Position numbers and translations under genes: made by a program. Below, piece after piece: positions 8,364-17,031 of a DNA stretch of 64,000 nt (positions within the stretch are counted from its first letter, which is position 1; the number at the start of each line of letters is the position of its first letter). Origin of the DNA: Pseudonocardia terrae (lineage in GTDB: Bacteria; Actinomycetota; Actinomycetes; Mycobacteriales; Pseudonocardiaceae); the NCBI RefSeq assembly GCF_021343995.1, contig NZ_JAJTTE010000035.1, forward strand, positions 1 through 64,000, written 5' to 3'. Below the pieces are notes generated by a model. The model did not search any database and was not told the DNA's origin. It saw nothing but the letters and a program-made list of their open reading frames with translations.

Positions 8364-9130
8364 CAGTGCGCATCCTCCCAGGCCCGGTACGCGTCGTGCA
8401 CGACCTTCACGGCGTCGTCGACGTCGTCGGTGACGTGCAGGAGGGCCAGGTCCTTCTCGCCGATCTTCCCCGACTGCAGCACCGGCCCGGCGATCCAGTC
8501 GTAGAGACCCTGCCAGTAGTCCCGGCCGAGCAGCACGACCGGGAACTTGGTGACCTTCTTCGTCTGCACGAGGGTGAGGGCCTCGAACAGCTCGTCGAGC
8601 GTGCCGAACCCGCCGGGGAGGCAGACGAACGCCTGGGAGTACTTCACGAACATCGTCTTGCGGACGAAGAAGTAGCGGAAGTTGATGCCCAGGTCGACCC
8701 AGTCGTTGAGGCCCTGCTCGAAGGGCAGCTCGATGCCGAGCCCGACCGACAGCCCGCCGGCCTCCTGGCAGCCCCGGTTCACGGCCTCCATCGCGCCCGG
8801 CCCGCCCCCGGTGACGACGGCGTACCCGGCCTCGGCCAGCGCCGTGCCCAGCGCCCGGCCCACGGCGTACTCGGGGTGGTCGCGCGGGGTGCGGGCGGAA
8901 CCGAAGACCGTGACGGCGCGGGGCAGCTCGGCCAGCATGCCGAAGCCCTCGACGAACTCCGCCTGGATGCGCATGACCCGCCACGGGTCCGTGTGCACCC
9001 AGTCGCTGGGGCCGCGCGAGTCGAGCAGGCGCTGGTCGGTCGTCGTCGGTTCGATCTTCTGCTCGCGGCGCAGCACGACCGGACCGCGCAGCCTCTCGTC
9101 CGGGCGGGACCCGGACCCGTTGGCGCTCAT
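8363..9130 (-). CDS. LOG family protein (TIGR00730-type, second of pair)
   Basis: A 255-residue LOG paralogue with a longer N-terminus: VTVFGSARTPRDHPEY, VVTGGGPGAMEAVNRG and PGGFGTLDELFEALTLVQ near residue 168. The Arg and Glu of the PGGxGTxxE motif are compatible with phosphoribohydrolase activity, though the last residues read LDE. It resembles Rv1205-type proteins found beside dapE. Start ATG 9130. The two LOG genes and folP are translationally coupled. Confidence 0.9.
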   Translation of the reverse strand: MSANGSGSRPDERLRGPVVLRREQKIEPTTTDQRLLDSRGPSDWVHTDPWRVMRIQAEFVEGFGMLAELPRAVTVFGSARTPRDHPEYAVGRALGTALAEAGYAVVTGGGPGAMEAVNRGCQEAGGLSVGLGIELPFEQGLNDWVDLGINFRYFFVRKTMFVKYSQAFVCLPGGFGTLDELFEALTLVQTKKVTKFPVVLLGRDYWQGLYDWIAGPVLQSGKIGEKDLALLHVTDDVDDAVKVVHDAYRAWEDAH

Positions 9131-9196
9131 GAACGCCAGCGTACGGAGCGGGCGTGAACAGCCGTGGTCAGGCCGGGGACGATCAGCGCAGGACGA

Positions 9197-10270
9197 TCAG
9201 CGCAGGAAGGTCCGGAGCACCTCGGTGCAGCGGGCGATCGCCGTGACGTCGACGTGCTCGTCGCGGGTGTGCGCGAGGTTGGGGTCGCCGGGGCCGTAGT
9301 TGACCGCCGGGATCCCGAGCGCGGCGAAGCGCGCGACGTCCGTCCACCCGAACTTGGCCCGCGCGGTGGCGCCGGTGGCGGCGAGGAACTCCTGCGCCGC
9401 AGGCTCGGACAGGCCCGGCAGCGCCCCGGGGGACGAGTCCGTGAGGGTGACGTCGAAGCCCTCGAGGACCTCGCGGACGTGCTGTTCGGCCTGCGCGACG
9501 GACCGGTCCGGCGCGAACCGGAAGTTGACGGTGACCACGCACTCGTCCGGCACGACGTTGCCCGCGACCCCGCCCGCGATCCGGACGGCCTGCAGGCCCT
9601 CGCGGTACTCGCAGCCGTCGATGTCCATGCGGCGGGGCGAGTACTCCGCGAGCCGGCGCAGGACCTCGCCGGCGTGGTGGATCGCGTTGTCCCCCAACCA
9701 GGATCGCGCGGAGTGGGCCCGACGCCCGGTGGTCCGGACCTCGACGCGCAGGGTGCCCTGGCAGCCCGCCTCGACCTCGCCGTCCGTGGGCTCGCCGAGG
9801 ATGGCGAGGTCGGCGGCGAGCCAGTCCCGGTGGTTGCGCTCCAGCCGGCCGAGCCCGTTGCGGACCGCCTCCACCTCCTCGCAGTCGTAGAACACGAGGG
9901 TGAGGTCGTGCCGCGGCTCGGTGAGCGTCGCGGCGAGGTGCGCGAACACCGCGTCGCCGGCCTTCATGTCGCTCGTCCCGCAGCCGTAGAGGAGGTCGCC
10001 CTCCCGCCGGCTCGGCACGTTGTCGGCGATCGGCACCGTGTCGAGGTGGCCGGCGAGCAGGACCCGCCGCTCGCGGCCGAGGTGGGTCCGGGCCAGCACG
10101 GCGTCGCCGTCCCGGAGGACCTCGAGGTGCGGGGCCTGCGCGCGCAGAGCGGCCTCGACGCCGTCGGCCAGCGCCCGCTCCTCGCCGGACACGCTGGCCA
10201 CGTCGACCAGCGCGGCGGTCAGCGCGGCGGGGTCGTCGGTCAGGTCCAGGGCGACGGTCGGGGCGCTCAC
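9197..10270 (-). CDS. dapE: succinyl-diaminopimelate desuccinylase
   Basis: M20 dinuclear zinc peptidase (357 residues) cleaving N-succinyl-LL-diaminopimelate in lysine and cell-wall precursor synthesis. Metal and catalytic residues appear in order: H75-L-D77 (AGHLDTVP), D101 ([12 protein letters not shown]), E131/E132 (DCEEVEA) and the C-terminal His in [13 protein letters not shown]. Start GTG 10270. dapD (12515) and dapC (to 14483) are nearby, so three steps of the succinylase pathway are clustered. Confidence 0.93.
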   Translation of the reverse strand: MSAPTVALDLTDDPAALTAALVDVASVSGEERALADGVEAALRAQAPHLEVLRDGDAVLARTHLGRERRVLLAGHLDTVPIADNVPSRREGDLLYGCGTSDMKAGDAVFAHLAATLTEPRHDLTLVFYDCEEVEAVRNGLGRLERNHRDWLAADLAILGEPTDGEVEAGCQGTLRVEVRTTGRRAHSARSWLGDNAIHHAGEVLRRLAEYSPRRMDIDGCEYREGLQAVRIAGGVAGNVVPDECVVTVNFRFAPDRSVAQAEQHVREVLEGFDVTLTDSSPGALPGLSEPAAQEFLAATGATARAKFGWTDVARFAALGIPAVNYGPGDPNLAHTRDEHVDVTAIARCTEVLRTFLR

Positions 10271-10291
10271 GGGCCTACTGTTCCACGGCGG

Positions 10292-10783
10292 TCACGGCGT
10301 GATGTCGCCCGTGTCCTGCACCGTCGCCTCCTCGACGACGGTCGCCTCCTCGACGACGGTCGCCTCCTCGACGACGGTCTCCTCCTCGACGACGGCGGCG
10401 AGCCTCGGCAGGACGTGGTCCCGCCACCCCGGTCCCATCCGGTCGAACGCGAACCGGCCCTGCCGGTCGTCGAGGTCGAAGCCGGAGTGCTCCAGGATCA
10501 GCCGGGTCCCGCGGCCCTCGGGCACCAGGGTCCAGGTGAGCGTCCAGGTGCCGTTGAAGGTGTAGACGAACCGCTCCGGCTCGCGGACCTCGAGGACCTC
10601 GCAGGCCACGTCGCCCCAGCCCGGCATCGCGAGGGTGAAGCGGTGCCCGACCTGGGCCGCGACGTCCCCCGGCGCCCACCACCGCGCGAGCAGCTCGGGC
10701 TCGGTGAGGGCGCGCCACACCTTCTCGGGCGGCCCGGCCACGAACTGGTCCACGGTCACGGCCGCGATGAGGCTGCCCTTCAT
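10292..10783 (-). CDS. SRPBCC (AHSA1-like) protein with repeated C-tail
   Basis: A 163-residue SRPBCC protein: DQFVAGPPEKVWRALTEPE, LARWWAPG and GTRLILEHSGFD are typical AHSA1-like features. The C-terminus is an acidic six-residue repeat (ATVVEE, about four times) encoded by an 18-bp tandem repeat. ATG 10783 is preceded by GGAGG and overlaps the stop of the ArsR-type gene (ATGA). ArsR-SRPBCC pairs are common in actinobacteria; the ligand is unknown. Confidence 0.85.
   Translation of the reverse strand: MKGSLIAAVTVDQFVAGPPEKVWRALTEPELLARWWAPGDVAAQVGHRFTLAMPGWGDVACEVLEVREPERFVYTFNGTWTLTWTLVPEGRGTRLILEHSGFDLDDRQGRFAFDRMGPGWRDHVLPRLAAVVEEETVVEEATVVEEATVVEEATVQDTGDITP
10323..10394. repeat. in-frame tandem repeat, 4 x 18 bp
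   Basis: Four copies of GTCGCCTCCTCGACGACG (the fourth reading GTCTCC) begin at 10323, 10341, 10359 and 10377. Read on the minus strand they encode the VVEEAT repeats of the SRPBCC protein. The unit is a whole number of codons, so copy-number change would keep the frame. Confidence 0.95.
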
Positions 10784-11208
10784 CGGTCCTCCGTCTCGCT
10801 GTCGATGTCGTTGTCCATGTCGTCCTCCCTCTCGTTCGCGCCGGGGCCGGCCTTGCCGAGGTCGGCCTCCGCGGGGTGGGTCTCGGCGGGGTGGGTCTCG
10901 GCGAGGTCGTTCTCGACGAGGTCGGCGAGGTCGCGCAGCCGACCGCGCCAGTAGTGCTCGAAGGGTGCGAGCCACGCCCCGATCTCGGCCAGCGGCTCGG
11001 GCTCGAGGTGGTAGTGCCGCTGCCGCCCGCTCGGTTCGTCCCGCACCAGCCCGGCCCGCCGCAGCACGCCCAGGTGCTCGGCGACCGCCGGTCGGCTCAG
11101 CGTGAACTCCCCGGCCAGCGCCCCCGCGGTGCGCGGGCCCTCGGCCAGCAGCTCCAGCAGCCGTCGGCGGATCGGGTTCGCCAACGCGAGGAAGACGTCG
11201 TCGGGCAC
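10780..11208 (-). CDS. ArsR-family transcriptional regulator
   Basis: A 142-residue winged-helix protein: VFLALANPIRRRLLELLAEG, then a helix-turn-helix (LAGEFTLSRPAVAEHLGVL) and wing RHYHLEP. The metal-binding Cys motif of ArsR/SmtB sensors is absent, as in the ArsR members paired with SRPBCC genes. The C-tail has ETHPAETHPAEAD, a small repeat. GTG 11208 is chosen because the frame upstream (to 11403) has no family similarity; the transcript may be leaderless. Confidence 0.87.
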   Translation of the reverse strand: MPDDVFLALANPIRRRLLELLAEGPRTAGALAGEFTLSRPAVAEHLGVLRRAGLVRDEPSGRQRHYHLEPEPLAEIGAWLAPFEHYWRGRLRDLADLVENDLAETHPAETHPAEADLGKAGPGANEREDDMDNDIDSETEDR

Positions 11209-11230
11209 GGGACCATGATGCGTCGGAGAG

Positions 11231-11256
11231 TTCCGACATGTCAACTTCTTCCGACA
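11231..11256 (-). promoter_or_regulatory. candidate promoter/operator of the ArsR-SRPBCC pair
   Basis: On the minus strand TGTCGGAA occurs twice, 18 bp apart, flanking a TTGACA -35-like hexamer (11244-11239). A GCATCA -10-like hexamer follows after 17 bp, placing the start of transcription close to the GTG at 11208. The duplicated TGTCGGAA is a candidate autoregulatory site. Confidence 0.5.
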
Positions 11257-11338
11257 CTTTAGAGGTTCGCCCCGCGCCTCCGCCCCGACACACCCGCTTC
11301 GACCAGCCGCACGTCGCAGAGAAACGGCACAGCTCTCC

Positions 11339-12357
11339 ATGATCAGTGCTCGTGGACCGCGACGGTCGAATTCCGACTCCGGACGTCCACGATCAGCGAT
11401 CACGAGCCGGGCCAGTCCTCATGATCAACCGTCACGGACCCGCACAGTCGGAAATCGACTCTCCCTGTCCAGGATCGGCGATCACGGAAGGGGCGGGGCC
11501 TCGATCCGGTTCACCGCAGACCGGGCGGGGCCTCGATCCGGTTCGCCGCAGACCCGGCTCGGCGGGCCCACGCCCCCGGAGATCACGCTCATGCGACGAC
11601 CCCGACTTCATGATCAACAGTCAGGGACCACGACGGTCGAATTCCGACTGCGCGGGTCCACGACCAGCGATCACCAGCCGGGCCGCCCCTCATGATCACT
11701 CGTCATGGACGAAGACAGTCGGAAACCGCCCCTACCCATCCACGACCAGCGATCAGGACTGGGGCCGAGGCCCTCGATCAGACCGTCGCACCCCCGACGT
11801 GGCGGGCCCACACTTCCGACACCAGCGACCACGCGACGACCCCGCTCCATGATCAACAGTCATGGACCACGACTGTCGAATTCCGACCTGCGCCGTCCAC
11901 GACCAGCGATCACGATCCGGGCCGGGTCGAGCTGGGCTGGGCCGGCCATCGTGATCAACCGTCACGGATCCGCACAGTCAGAAACCGACCCTTCCCGTCC
12001 ACGCTCGGCGATCGCGGAAGGGGCGAGGCCTCGATCCGGTTCGCCGCACACCCGGCTCGGCAGGCCCACACCCCCAGAAATTACGCTCACGCGACGACCC
12101 GACTCCATGATCAACAGCCCTGGACCACGACGGTCGAATTACGACTGTGCGGGTCCACGACCAGCGATCACAGGCCGGGCCGATCCGGGCCGGGGCCAGG
12201 CCGGCCATCGTGATCAACCGTCACGGACCCGCACAGTCGGAATCGACCCTCCTCATCCCCGACCAGCGATCACCAGCCGGGCCGCTCCTCATGATCACCT
12301 CGCACGGACCTGCACAGTCGGAAATCGGCCCTTCCCCCTCCACGGTCACCGATCATG
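11339..12357. repeat. array of nine GATC-bounded repeat units, mostly in alternating orientation
   Basis: Nine related units of about 65 bp fill this gap. Form A contains CGGTCGAATTCCGAC; form B contains CAGTCGGAAATCGAC, its inverted equivalent. Units lie at about 11339 (A), 11421 (B), 11609 (A), 11691 (B), 11848 (A), 11948 (B), 12106 (A), 12207 (B) and 12290 (B). In each unit the two flanking GATC sites are 57 bp apart (56 and 58 in the last two). Three spacers of roughly 90-125 bp after B units share AGGCCTCGATCCGGTTCGCC-type sequence; the first carries it twice. Reading frames through the array on both strands are artefacts of base composition. The layout recalls BIME/REP arrays. Confidence 0.9.
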
Positions 12358-12514
12358 AATCGGGCCTGCGCCAGGATCGCCCGCGCCGAGGACGGCCGAC
12401 CGTCGGGCCCGCGTCCACCGCAGCCCCGAGGGCCGCACCGCCCGAGCGCCGCACCGGGCCGGGGTCGCACCCGGAGGAGGGCCGGGCGGGTCAGGGCGGT
12501 TACATTCGACGTCC
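12358..12514. other. gap between repeat array and dapD
   Basis: A gap without repeats. TTACATTCGACGTCCGTG at the dapD start has a TACATT -10-like hexamer about 10 bp before the GTG, so a leaderless dapD transcript is possible. Confidence 0.4.
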
Positions 12515-13450
12515 GTGAGCACCGAGTTCCGCACCGATCCCGCCTCCGGCACCGGCCTGGCCACCGTCACGGCCGACGGGACCGTCCTCGACGTCTGGTA
12601 CCCGGCCCCGGCCCTGGGCGCGGACGCCCCCGACACCTCGGCCGACCTGGAGCCGCTGGCCGGGGAGGACGCCGACCGCGGGGTCACCGTGAAGGTGGTG
12701 CGCACCGAGATCGGCTCGCTCGCCGACAAGCCGGTCGACGCCGCCGACGTCTACCTGCGCCTGCACCTGCTCTCCGGCCGCCACGTGAAGCCCCACGAGG
12801 TCAGTCTCGAGGGCCAGTTCGGGCTGCTCGCGAACGTCGTCTGGACGAACTTCGGCGCCTGCGCCGTCGCCGGGTTCGAGCTGGTCCGCGCCAAGATCCG
12901 CAGGCGCGGGCCGGTCACCGTCTACGGCGTCGACAAGTTCCCGCGGATGGTCGACTACGTGCTCCCCTCCGGCGTCCGGATCGCCGACGCCGACCGCGTC
13001 CGGCTCGGCGCGCACCACGCCGAGGGCACCACCGTGATGCACGAGGGCTTCGTCAACTTCAACGCGGGCACGCTGGGCTCGTCGATGATCGAGGGCCGGG
13101 TGTCGGCCGGCGTCGTCGTCGGCAACGGCTCGGACGTGGGCGGCGGCGCCTCGATCATGGGCACGCTCTCGGGCGGCGGGACCGAGGTCATCGCGATCGG
13201 CGAGCGCTGCCTGCTCGGCGCGAACGCCGGCATCGGCATCTCGCTGGGCGACGACTGCGTGGTCGAGGCGGGCCTCTACGTCACCGCGGGCACGAAGGTC
13301 GCCCTGCCGGACGGCACCTCGGTGGCCGCCCGCAGCCTGTCCGGCCAGAACGGGCTGCTGCTGCGCCGCAACAGCGTCTCCGGCGCCGTGGAGGCCCTTC
13401 CCCGCACCGGCCAGGGCATCGCGCTCAACGAGGCGCTGCACAAGAACTGA
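12515..13450 (+). CDS. dapD: tetrahydrodipicolinate N-succinyltransferase
   Basis: Actinobacterial-type DapD (311 residues): transfers succinyl from succinyl-CoA to tetrahydrodipicolinate, committing to the succinylase branch of lysine/meso-DAP synthesis. The N-terminal domain includes [11 protein letters not shown] and [12 protein letters not shown]; the C-terminal left-handed beta-helix has [20 protein letters not shown], the catalytic-type [10 protein letters not shown] and [14 protein letters not shown]. Start GTG 12515 with no clear Shine-Dalgarno. It is divergent from dapE, separated by the ArsR pair and the repeat array. Confidence 0.94.
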   Translation: MSTEFRTDPASGTGLATVTADGTVLDVWYPAPALGADAPDTSADLEPLAGEDADRGVTVKVVRTEIGSLADKPVDAADVYLRLHLLSGRHVKPHEVSLEGQFGLLANVVWTNFGACAVAGFELVRAKIRRRGPVTVYGVDKFPRMVDYVLPSGVRIADADRVRLGAHHAEGTTVMHEGFVNFNAGTLGSSMIEGRVSAGVVVGNGSDVGGGASIMGTLSGGGTEVIAIGERCLLGANAGIGISLGDDCVVEAGLYVTAGTKVALPDGTSVAARSLSGQNGLLLRRNSVSGAVEALPRTGQGIALNEALHKN

Positions 13451-13503
13451 GCCAGCCGGGCGCCGGTGCCGGCGTTCACCTCCGTCGGCTACGGTGGCCG
13501 CTC

Positions 13504-14439
13504 GTGTCCGCTCCCAGCACGTCCCCGGTCGCCCTCACCTGCGCCGACCTCCCGGCCCCGCTGACGGCCGCGCCGTCGGACTCGCCGGTGCACCACGTCC
13601 GCGCCGCCCTCGACCTGCGGCTGCGGGCCCTGCTCGCGCACGACCCGGGCACCCGGGGGGGCAGCGACATCGAGGACCTGCACCAGATGCGGGTCGCGGT
13701 GCGGCGGATGCGGGCGGCGCTGAAGGCCGCCCGACCACTGCTGGACCGCACCTGGGCCGACGGGCTGCGGGCCGAGCTGGGGTGGCTCGGCCGGGCCCTC
13801 GGGCCGGTGCGCGACCTGGACGTCCTGCTGCTGCGCCTGCGCGGCGAGATCGCGACCCTGCCCGCGCGGGAGCAGGCGGCCGGCGAGCAGCTCGTCGCCG
13901 CCCTCGACGCCGAACGCGAGGACGCCCGGGCCGCCATGCTGGCGGTGCTCGAGTCCGGGCGCTACCGGGCCCTGCTCGAGCGGCTGGCCGACGCGATCCG
14001 GCTGCCGCTGCCGACGCCGTCCGCCACCCAGGCGCAGCCCGAGCTGATCGACCTGGTGCGCGCGGAGGTGCGCCGGCTGCGCAAGGCGGTGCGCCGCTCC
14101 GGCGACGACCCGCCCGACCAGACGCTGCACGACCTGCGCATCCTGGGCAAGCGCGTGCGCTACACCGGCGAGCTGGTGGAACCGATGCTCGGCGCGACGG
14201 TGAAGCGGCTGCTCAAGGCCACCGCGGGGCTCCAGGAGGTGCTCGGCGACCACCAGGACGCGTGCGTGGCCGAGGAGCGCATCCGCGCGCTGCTCGACGG
14301 CCTCGGCGAGTACCCCGACGCGCACGTCGTGTTCGTGGCGGGCCGGCTCGTCGAGCGTGAGCGGGCCCGGGCCACCGAGAAGCGGGCCGAGTGGTGGGCG
14401 GCGTGGGAGCACGTCGCGGCCCGCGCCGCCGAGATCTGA
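13504..14439 (+). CDS. CHAD domain protein
   Basis: A 311-residue all-helical CHAD domain, stand-alone (no CYTH partner). Conserved helices with basic and His residues include DLHQMRVAVRRMRAALKA near residue 56, GPVRDLDVLLLRLR near 98, LHDLRILGKRVRYTGEL near 205 and LGDHQDACVAEER. CHAD domains bind polyphosphate, and several localise to polyphosphate granules. Start GTG 13504, before which the sequence lacks a good ribosome site. It lies between dapD and the convergent dapC. Confidence 0.9.
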   Translation: MSAPSTSPVALTCADLPAPLTAAPSDSPVHHVRAALDLRLRALLAHDPGTRGGSDIEDLHQMRVAVRRMRAALKAARPLLDRTWADGLRAELGWLGRALGPVRDLDVLLLRLRGEIATLPAREQAAGEQLVAALDAEREDARAAMLAVLESGRYRALLERLADAIRLPLPTPSATQAQPELIDLVRAEVRRLRKAVRRSGDDPPDQTLHDLRILGKRVRYTGELVEPMLGATVKRLLKATAGLQEVLGDHQDACVAEERIRALLDGLGEYPDAHVVFVAGRLVERERARATEKRAEWWAAWEHVAARAAEI

Positions 14440-14482
14440 GCCGAACTCCGAACCCCGGATCCGAGGCGGCGGCTCGGGCGCC

Positions 14483-15601
14483 TCAGCCCTCGAGCCGCCG
14501 CACCGCCTCGTCGATCCGCTCGTCCGTGGCCGTGAGCGCGATCCGGACGTGCTGTGCGCCCGCGGGCCCGTAGAACTCGCCGGGCGCGCACAGGATCCCG
14601 CGCTCGGCCAGCGACCGGACGGTGTCCCGGCAGGGGCGGTCCTCGGTCGTCCACAGGTAGAGCCCGGCCTCGGAGTGGTCGATCCGGTAGCCGGCGCGCT
14701 CGAGGGCGCCCCGCAGCCGGGACCGCCGCTTCTCGTAGATCTTCACCTGCTCGGCGACGTGCGCGTCGTCGGCCGCGGCCGCGGCGAGCGCGGCCTGCAC
14801 CGGGAACGGCACGATCATGCCGGCGTGCTTGCGGATCTCCAGCAGCGTCTTCACCAGCGCCGCGTCGCCCGCGACGAACGCCGCGCGGTACCCCGCCAGG
14901 TTCGACGTCTTGGACATCGAGTGCACGGCCAGCAGGCCCTCGTGCCGGCCCTCGCTCACCTCGGGCGAGAGCACCGAGGCGACCGGCGCGCCGAAGGACA
15001 GGCCGAGGTAGCACTCGTCGGACGCCACGACCGCGCCGACGGCCCGCGCGGCGTCGACGGCGGCGTGGAGGGCGGCGGCGTCGAGCACCCGGCCCGTGGG
15101 GTTCGACGGCGAGTTCAGCCAGACCAGTTTCGCGCCGGCGGGCGGGGCCTCCCCGTCGGCCAGCCGGACCACCGAGGCTCCGGCCAGCAGCGCGCCCACC
15201 TCGTAGGTCGGGTAGGCCAGCTCGGGCACCGCGACGACGTCACCGGCGCCGAGGCCGAGCAGCGTCGGCAGCCAGGCGACCAGCTCCTTGGAGCCGATCG
15301 TGGGCAGCACGGCGGCCGGGTCGGCGCCCGCGACGCCGAAGCGGCGGGTCAGCGACTCGGCGAGGGCCTCGCGCAGCGACTCGGGCCCGTACGTGGTCGG
15401 GTAGCCCGGCTCGTCGGCGGCCGGACCGGTCAGCGCGGCCCGGATCACCGCCGGGACCGGGTCGACCGGGGTGCCGACCGAGAGGTCGACGAGGCCGCCG
15501 GGGTGGCCGGCGGCGAGCGCCTTGACCTCCGCGAGGGAGTCCCAGGGGAAGTCGGGGAGCGCGATGCCCCACCGAGGGTTCGCTCGCTGCCGCTCGTTCA
15601 C
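14483..15601 (-). CDS. dapC: N-succinyldiaminopimelate aminotransferase
   Basis: Class I PLP aminotransferase (372 residues) of the actinobacterial DapC family, converting N-succinyl-2-amino-6-ketopimelate to succinyl-DAP. It has PTTYGPESLREAL, WLNSPSNPTGRVL, DECYLGLSF and the PLP lysine in SMSKTSNLAGYRAAFV. Start GTG 15601 overlaps the ferredoxin stop by 4 nt, as in the Rv1177-Rv1178 pair of mycobacteria. Confidence 0.92.
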   Translation of the reverse strand: MNERQRANPRWGIALPDFPWDSLAEVKALAAGHPGGLVDLSVGTPVDPVPAVIRAALTGPAADEPGYPTTYGPESLREALAESLTRRFGVAGADPAAVLPTIGSKELVAWLPTLLGLGAGDVVAVPELAYPTYEVGALLAGASVVRLADGEAPPAGAKLVWLNSPSNPTGRVLDAAALHAAVDAARAVGAVVASDECYLGLSFGAPVASVLSPEVSEGRHEGLLAVHSMSKTSNLAGYRAAFVAGDAALVKTLLEIRKHAGMIVPFPVQAALAAAAADDAHVAEQVKIYEKRRSRLRGALERAGYRIDHSEAGLYLWTTEDRPCRDTVRSLAERGILCAPGEFYGPAGAQHVRIALTATDERIDEAVRRLEG

Positions 15602-15924
15602 TCGTCGTGCTCGACCGGCGCCATGCTCTTGATGGGCTCCGGGTCGGCCTCGGTCAGCCCGACCTTCGAGGCACCGCCGGGCGAGCCCAGCTCCTCGAAG
15701 AAGTCCGCGTTGGCCTTGGTGTACTGGCTCCACTGCTCGGGGACGTCGTCCTCGTAGTAGATGGCCTCGACCGGGCAGACCGGCTCGCAGGCACCGCAGT
15801 CCACGCACTCGTCGGGGTGGATGTACAGCATGCGGGCGCCCTCGTAGATGCAGTCCACGGGACATTCCTCGATGCACGCCTTGTCCTTGAGGTCCACACA
15901 GGGCTCGGCGATCACGTAGGTCAC
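15598..15924 (-). CDS. fdxA: 7Fe ferredoxin
   Basis: A 108-residue ferredoxin with two cluster regions: C9-x7-C17-x3-C21P with C25, and C40-x2-C43-x2-C46-x3-C50P. This pattern suits one [3Fe-4S] and one [4Fe-4S] cluster (FdxA/FdxC type). The C-tail (SKVGLTEADPEPIKSM) is typical of actinobacterial members. GTG 15924 is preceded by GGAGGACC. It heads the dapC operon. Confidence 0.93.
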   Translation of the reverse strand: MTYVIAEPCVDLKDKACIEECPVDCIYEGARMLYIHPDECVDCGACEPVCPVEAIYYEDDVPEQWSQYTKANADFFEELGSPGGASKVGLTEADPEPIKSMAPVEHDE

Positions 15925-15982
15925 GGAAGGTCCTCCACAAGCGGGGCGCTGTTCTGGCGCGGGCGTTCTCCGTGGCAGGTTA

Positions 15983-15992
15983 ACCCGCGGGT
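15983..15992. promoter_or_regulatory. palindrome in the fdxA/GNAT divergent gap
   Basis: The perfect palindrome ACCCGCGGGT sits between the divergent ferredoxin and GNAT genes, next to GGTTAACC. It is a candidate operator, supported only by position. Confidence 0.3.
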
Positions 15993-16026
15993 ACCCACTC
16001 ACACACGGGAAGGCAAGCCTCACTCG

Positions 16027-17031
16027 GTGACCCCTGACGATTACTCCGGGCGGCCCGGGATCGCCGCACTGATCGACGCCGCGCTGGGCGAGCGGGTCGC
16101 GCTGCGGTACCGGATCGGCGAGCGGGAGGGCCGCCCCCTCCACACCGACGCCGTCGGAGCGCTGTCCGACGGCGGGGCGGGCACCGTCGTCGTCGACACC
16201 CGGAAGGGGCCGGTGCGGGTCGACCGCGCGGCCGTCGTCGCGGTGCGGGTGGTGCCGCCGGCCCCGGCGCGGCGTGCCTCGTGGAGCGCGGTGTCCCGCC
16301 TGGAGAACTTGTGTGCCGACGCCTGGCCGGCCCTGGTCGACGAGCCGCTGGGCGGCTGGCGGCTGCGCGCGGCGGGCGGGTTCACGGGGCGGGCCAACTC
16401 GGCGCTCGCCGTGGGCGACCCGGGCCTGCCGACCGCCGCCGCGCTCGACCGGGTCGTGGGGTTCGCCGCCGACCACGGTCTCGTCCCGCGGCTGCAGACG
16501 CCGATGGGGTCGCCCTGGTCCGAGGCCGCGCGGCGGGAGGGCTGGGTGCTCGACGGCGGTCATCAGGCCGGGCCCGAGGTCGCCGTCCTGGTGGCGGATC
16601 TCACGGATCTCACGGACCTCGCGGCGCTCTCGTCGGCCGCGGTGGAGCTCACCCCCCACCCGACGGACGACTGGTGGGCCGTCATCGGTGCGCCGGCGAG
16701 CGACGCGGAGCGGCACGTCCTCACCGCGGCCGCGCGGCCGGGCTTCGCCGTGGCCCGCGCCGCGGACGGGACGCCGACGGGCGCGCTGCGGGCCGCCGTC
16801 GTCGAGGACCATCTGCACCTGTCCCGGCTCGCCACCCGCCCCGAGGCCCGACGACGGGGGGTCGGCACCGCGCTGACGGCGGCCGCGGCCGCGTGGGGCC
16901 GCGAGCAGGGCGCACGCTGGGCGGTGCTGCAGGTCAACCTGCAGAACGAGGGCGCCCGCGCCTTCTGGGCGCAACTGGGCTGCACCGAGCACCACCGCTA
17001 CCACTACCTCGGCCCGGGCCGGGCGGCTTAG
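16027..17031 (+). CDS. GNAT N-acetyltransferase (two-domain)
   Basis: A 334-residue protein with an N-terminal Sm-like/beta-barrel-type region (VALRYRIGEREGRPLHTDAVG), a middle acyltransferase-like part and a C-terminal GNAT domain: LHLSRLATRPEARRRGVGTA (acetyl-CoA loop) and LQVNLQNEGARAFWAQLG. This architecture matches proteins annotated as CG3035-family N-acetylglutamate synthases, but that activity cannot be confirmed by reading. Start GTG 16027. Its stop overlaps that of the convergent gene by 2-4 nt. Confidence 0.8.
   Translation: MTPDDYSGRPGIAALIDAALGERVALRYRIGEREGRPLHTDAVGALSDGGAGTVVVDTRKGPVRVDRAAVVAVRVVPPAPARRASWSAVSRLENLCADAWPALVDEPLGGWRLRAAGGFTGRANSALAVGDPGLPTAAALDRVVGFAADHGLVPRLQTPMGSPWSEAARREGWVLDGGHQAGPEVAVLVADLTDLTDLAALSSAAVELTPHPTDDWWAVIGAPASDAERHVLTAAARPGFAVARAADGTPTGALRAAVVEDHLHLSRLATRPEARRRGVGTALTAAAAAWGREQGARWAVLQVNLQNEGARAFWAQLGCTEHHRYHYLGPGRAA

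Noticed and set aside
11339-12357. CRISPR or integron attC array
   Set aside because: Units alternate orientation, spacers are related to one another, and no cas genes or integrase lie nearby.
11339-12358. Long overlapping reading frames on both strands with repeated peptides (for example INRHGPAQSE)
   Set aside because: They follow the DNA repeat units, lack ribosome sites and family similarity, and appear on both strands; best explained by base composition.
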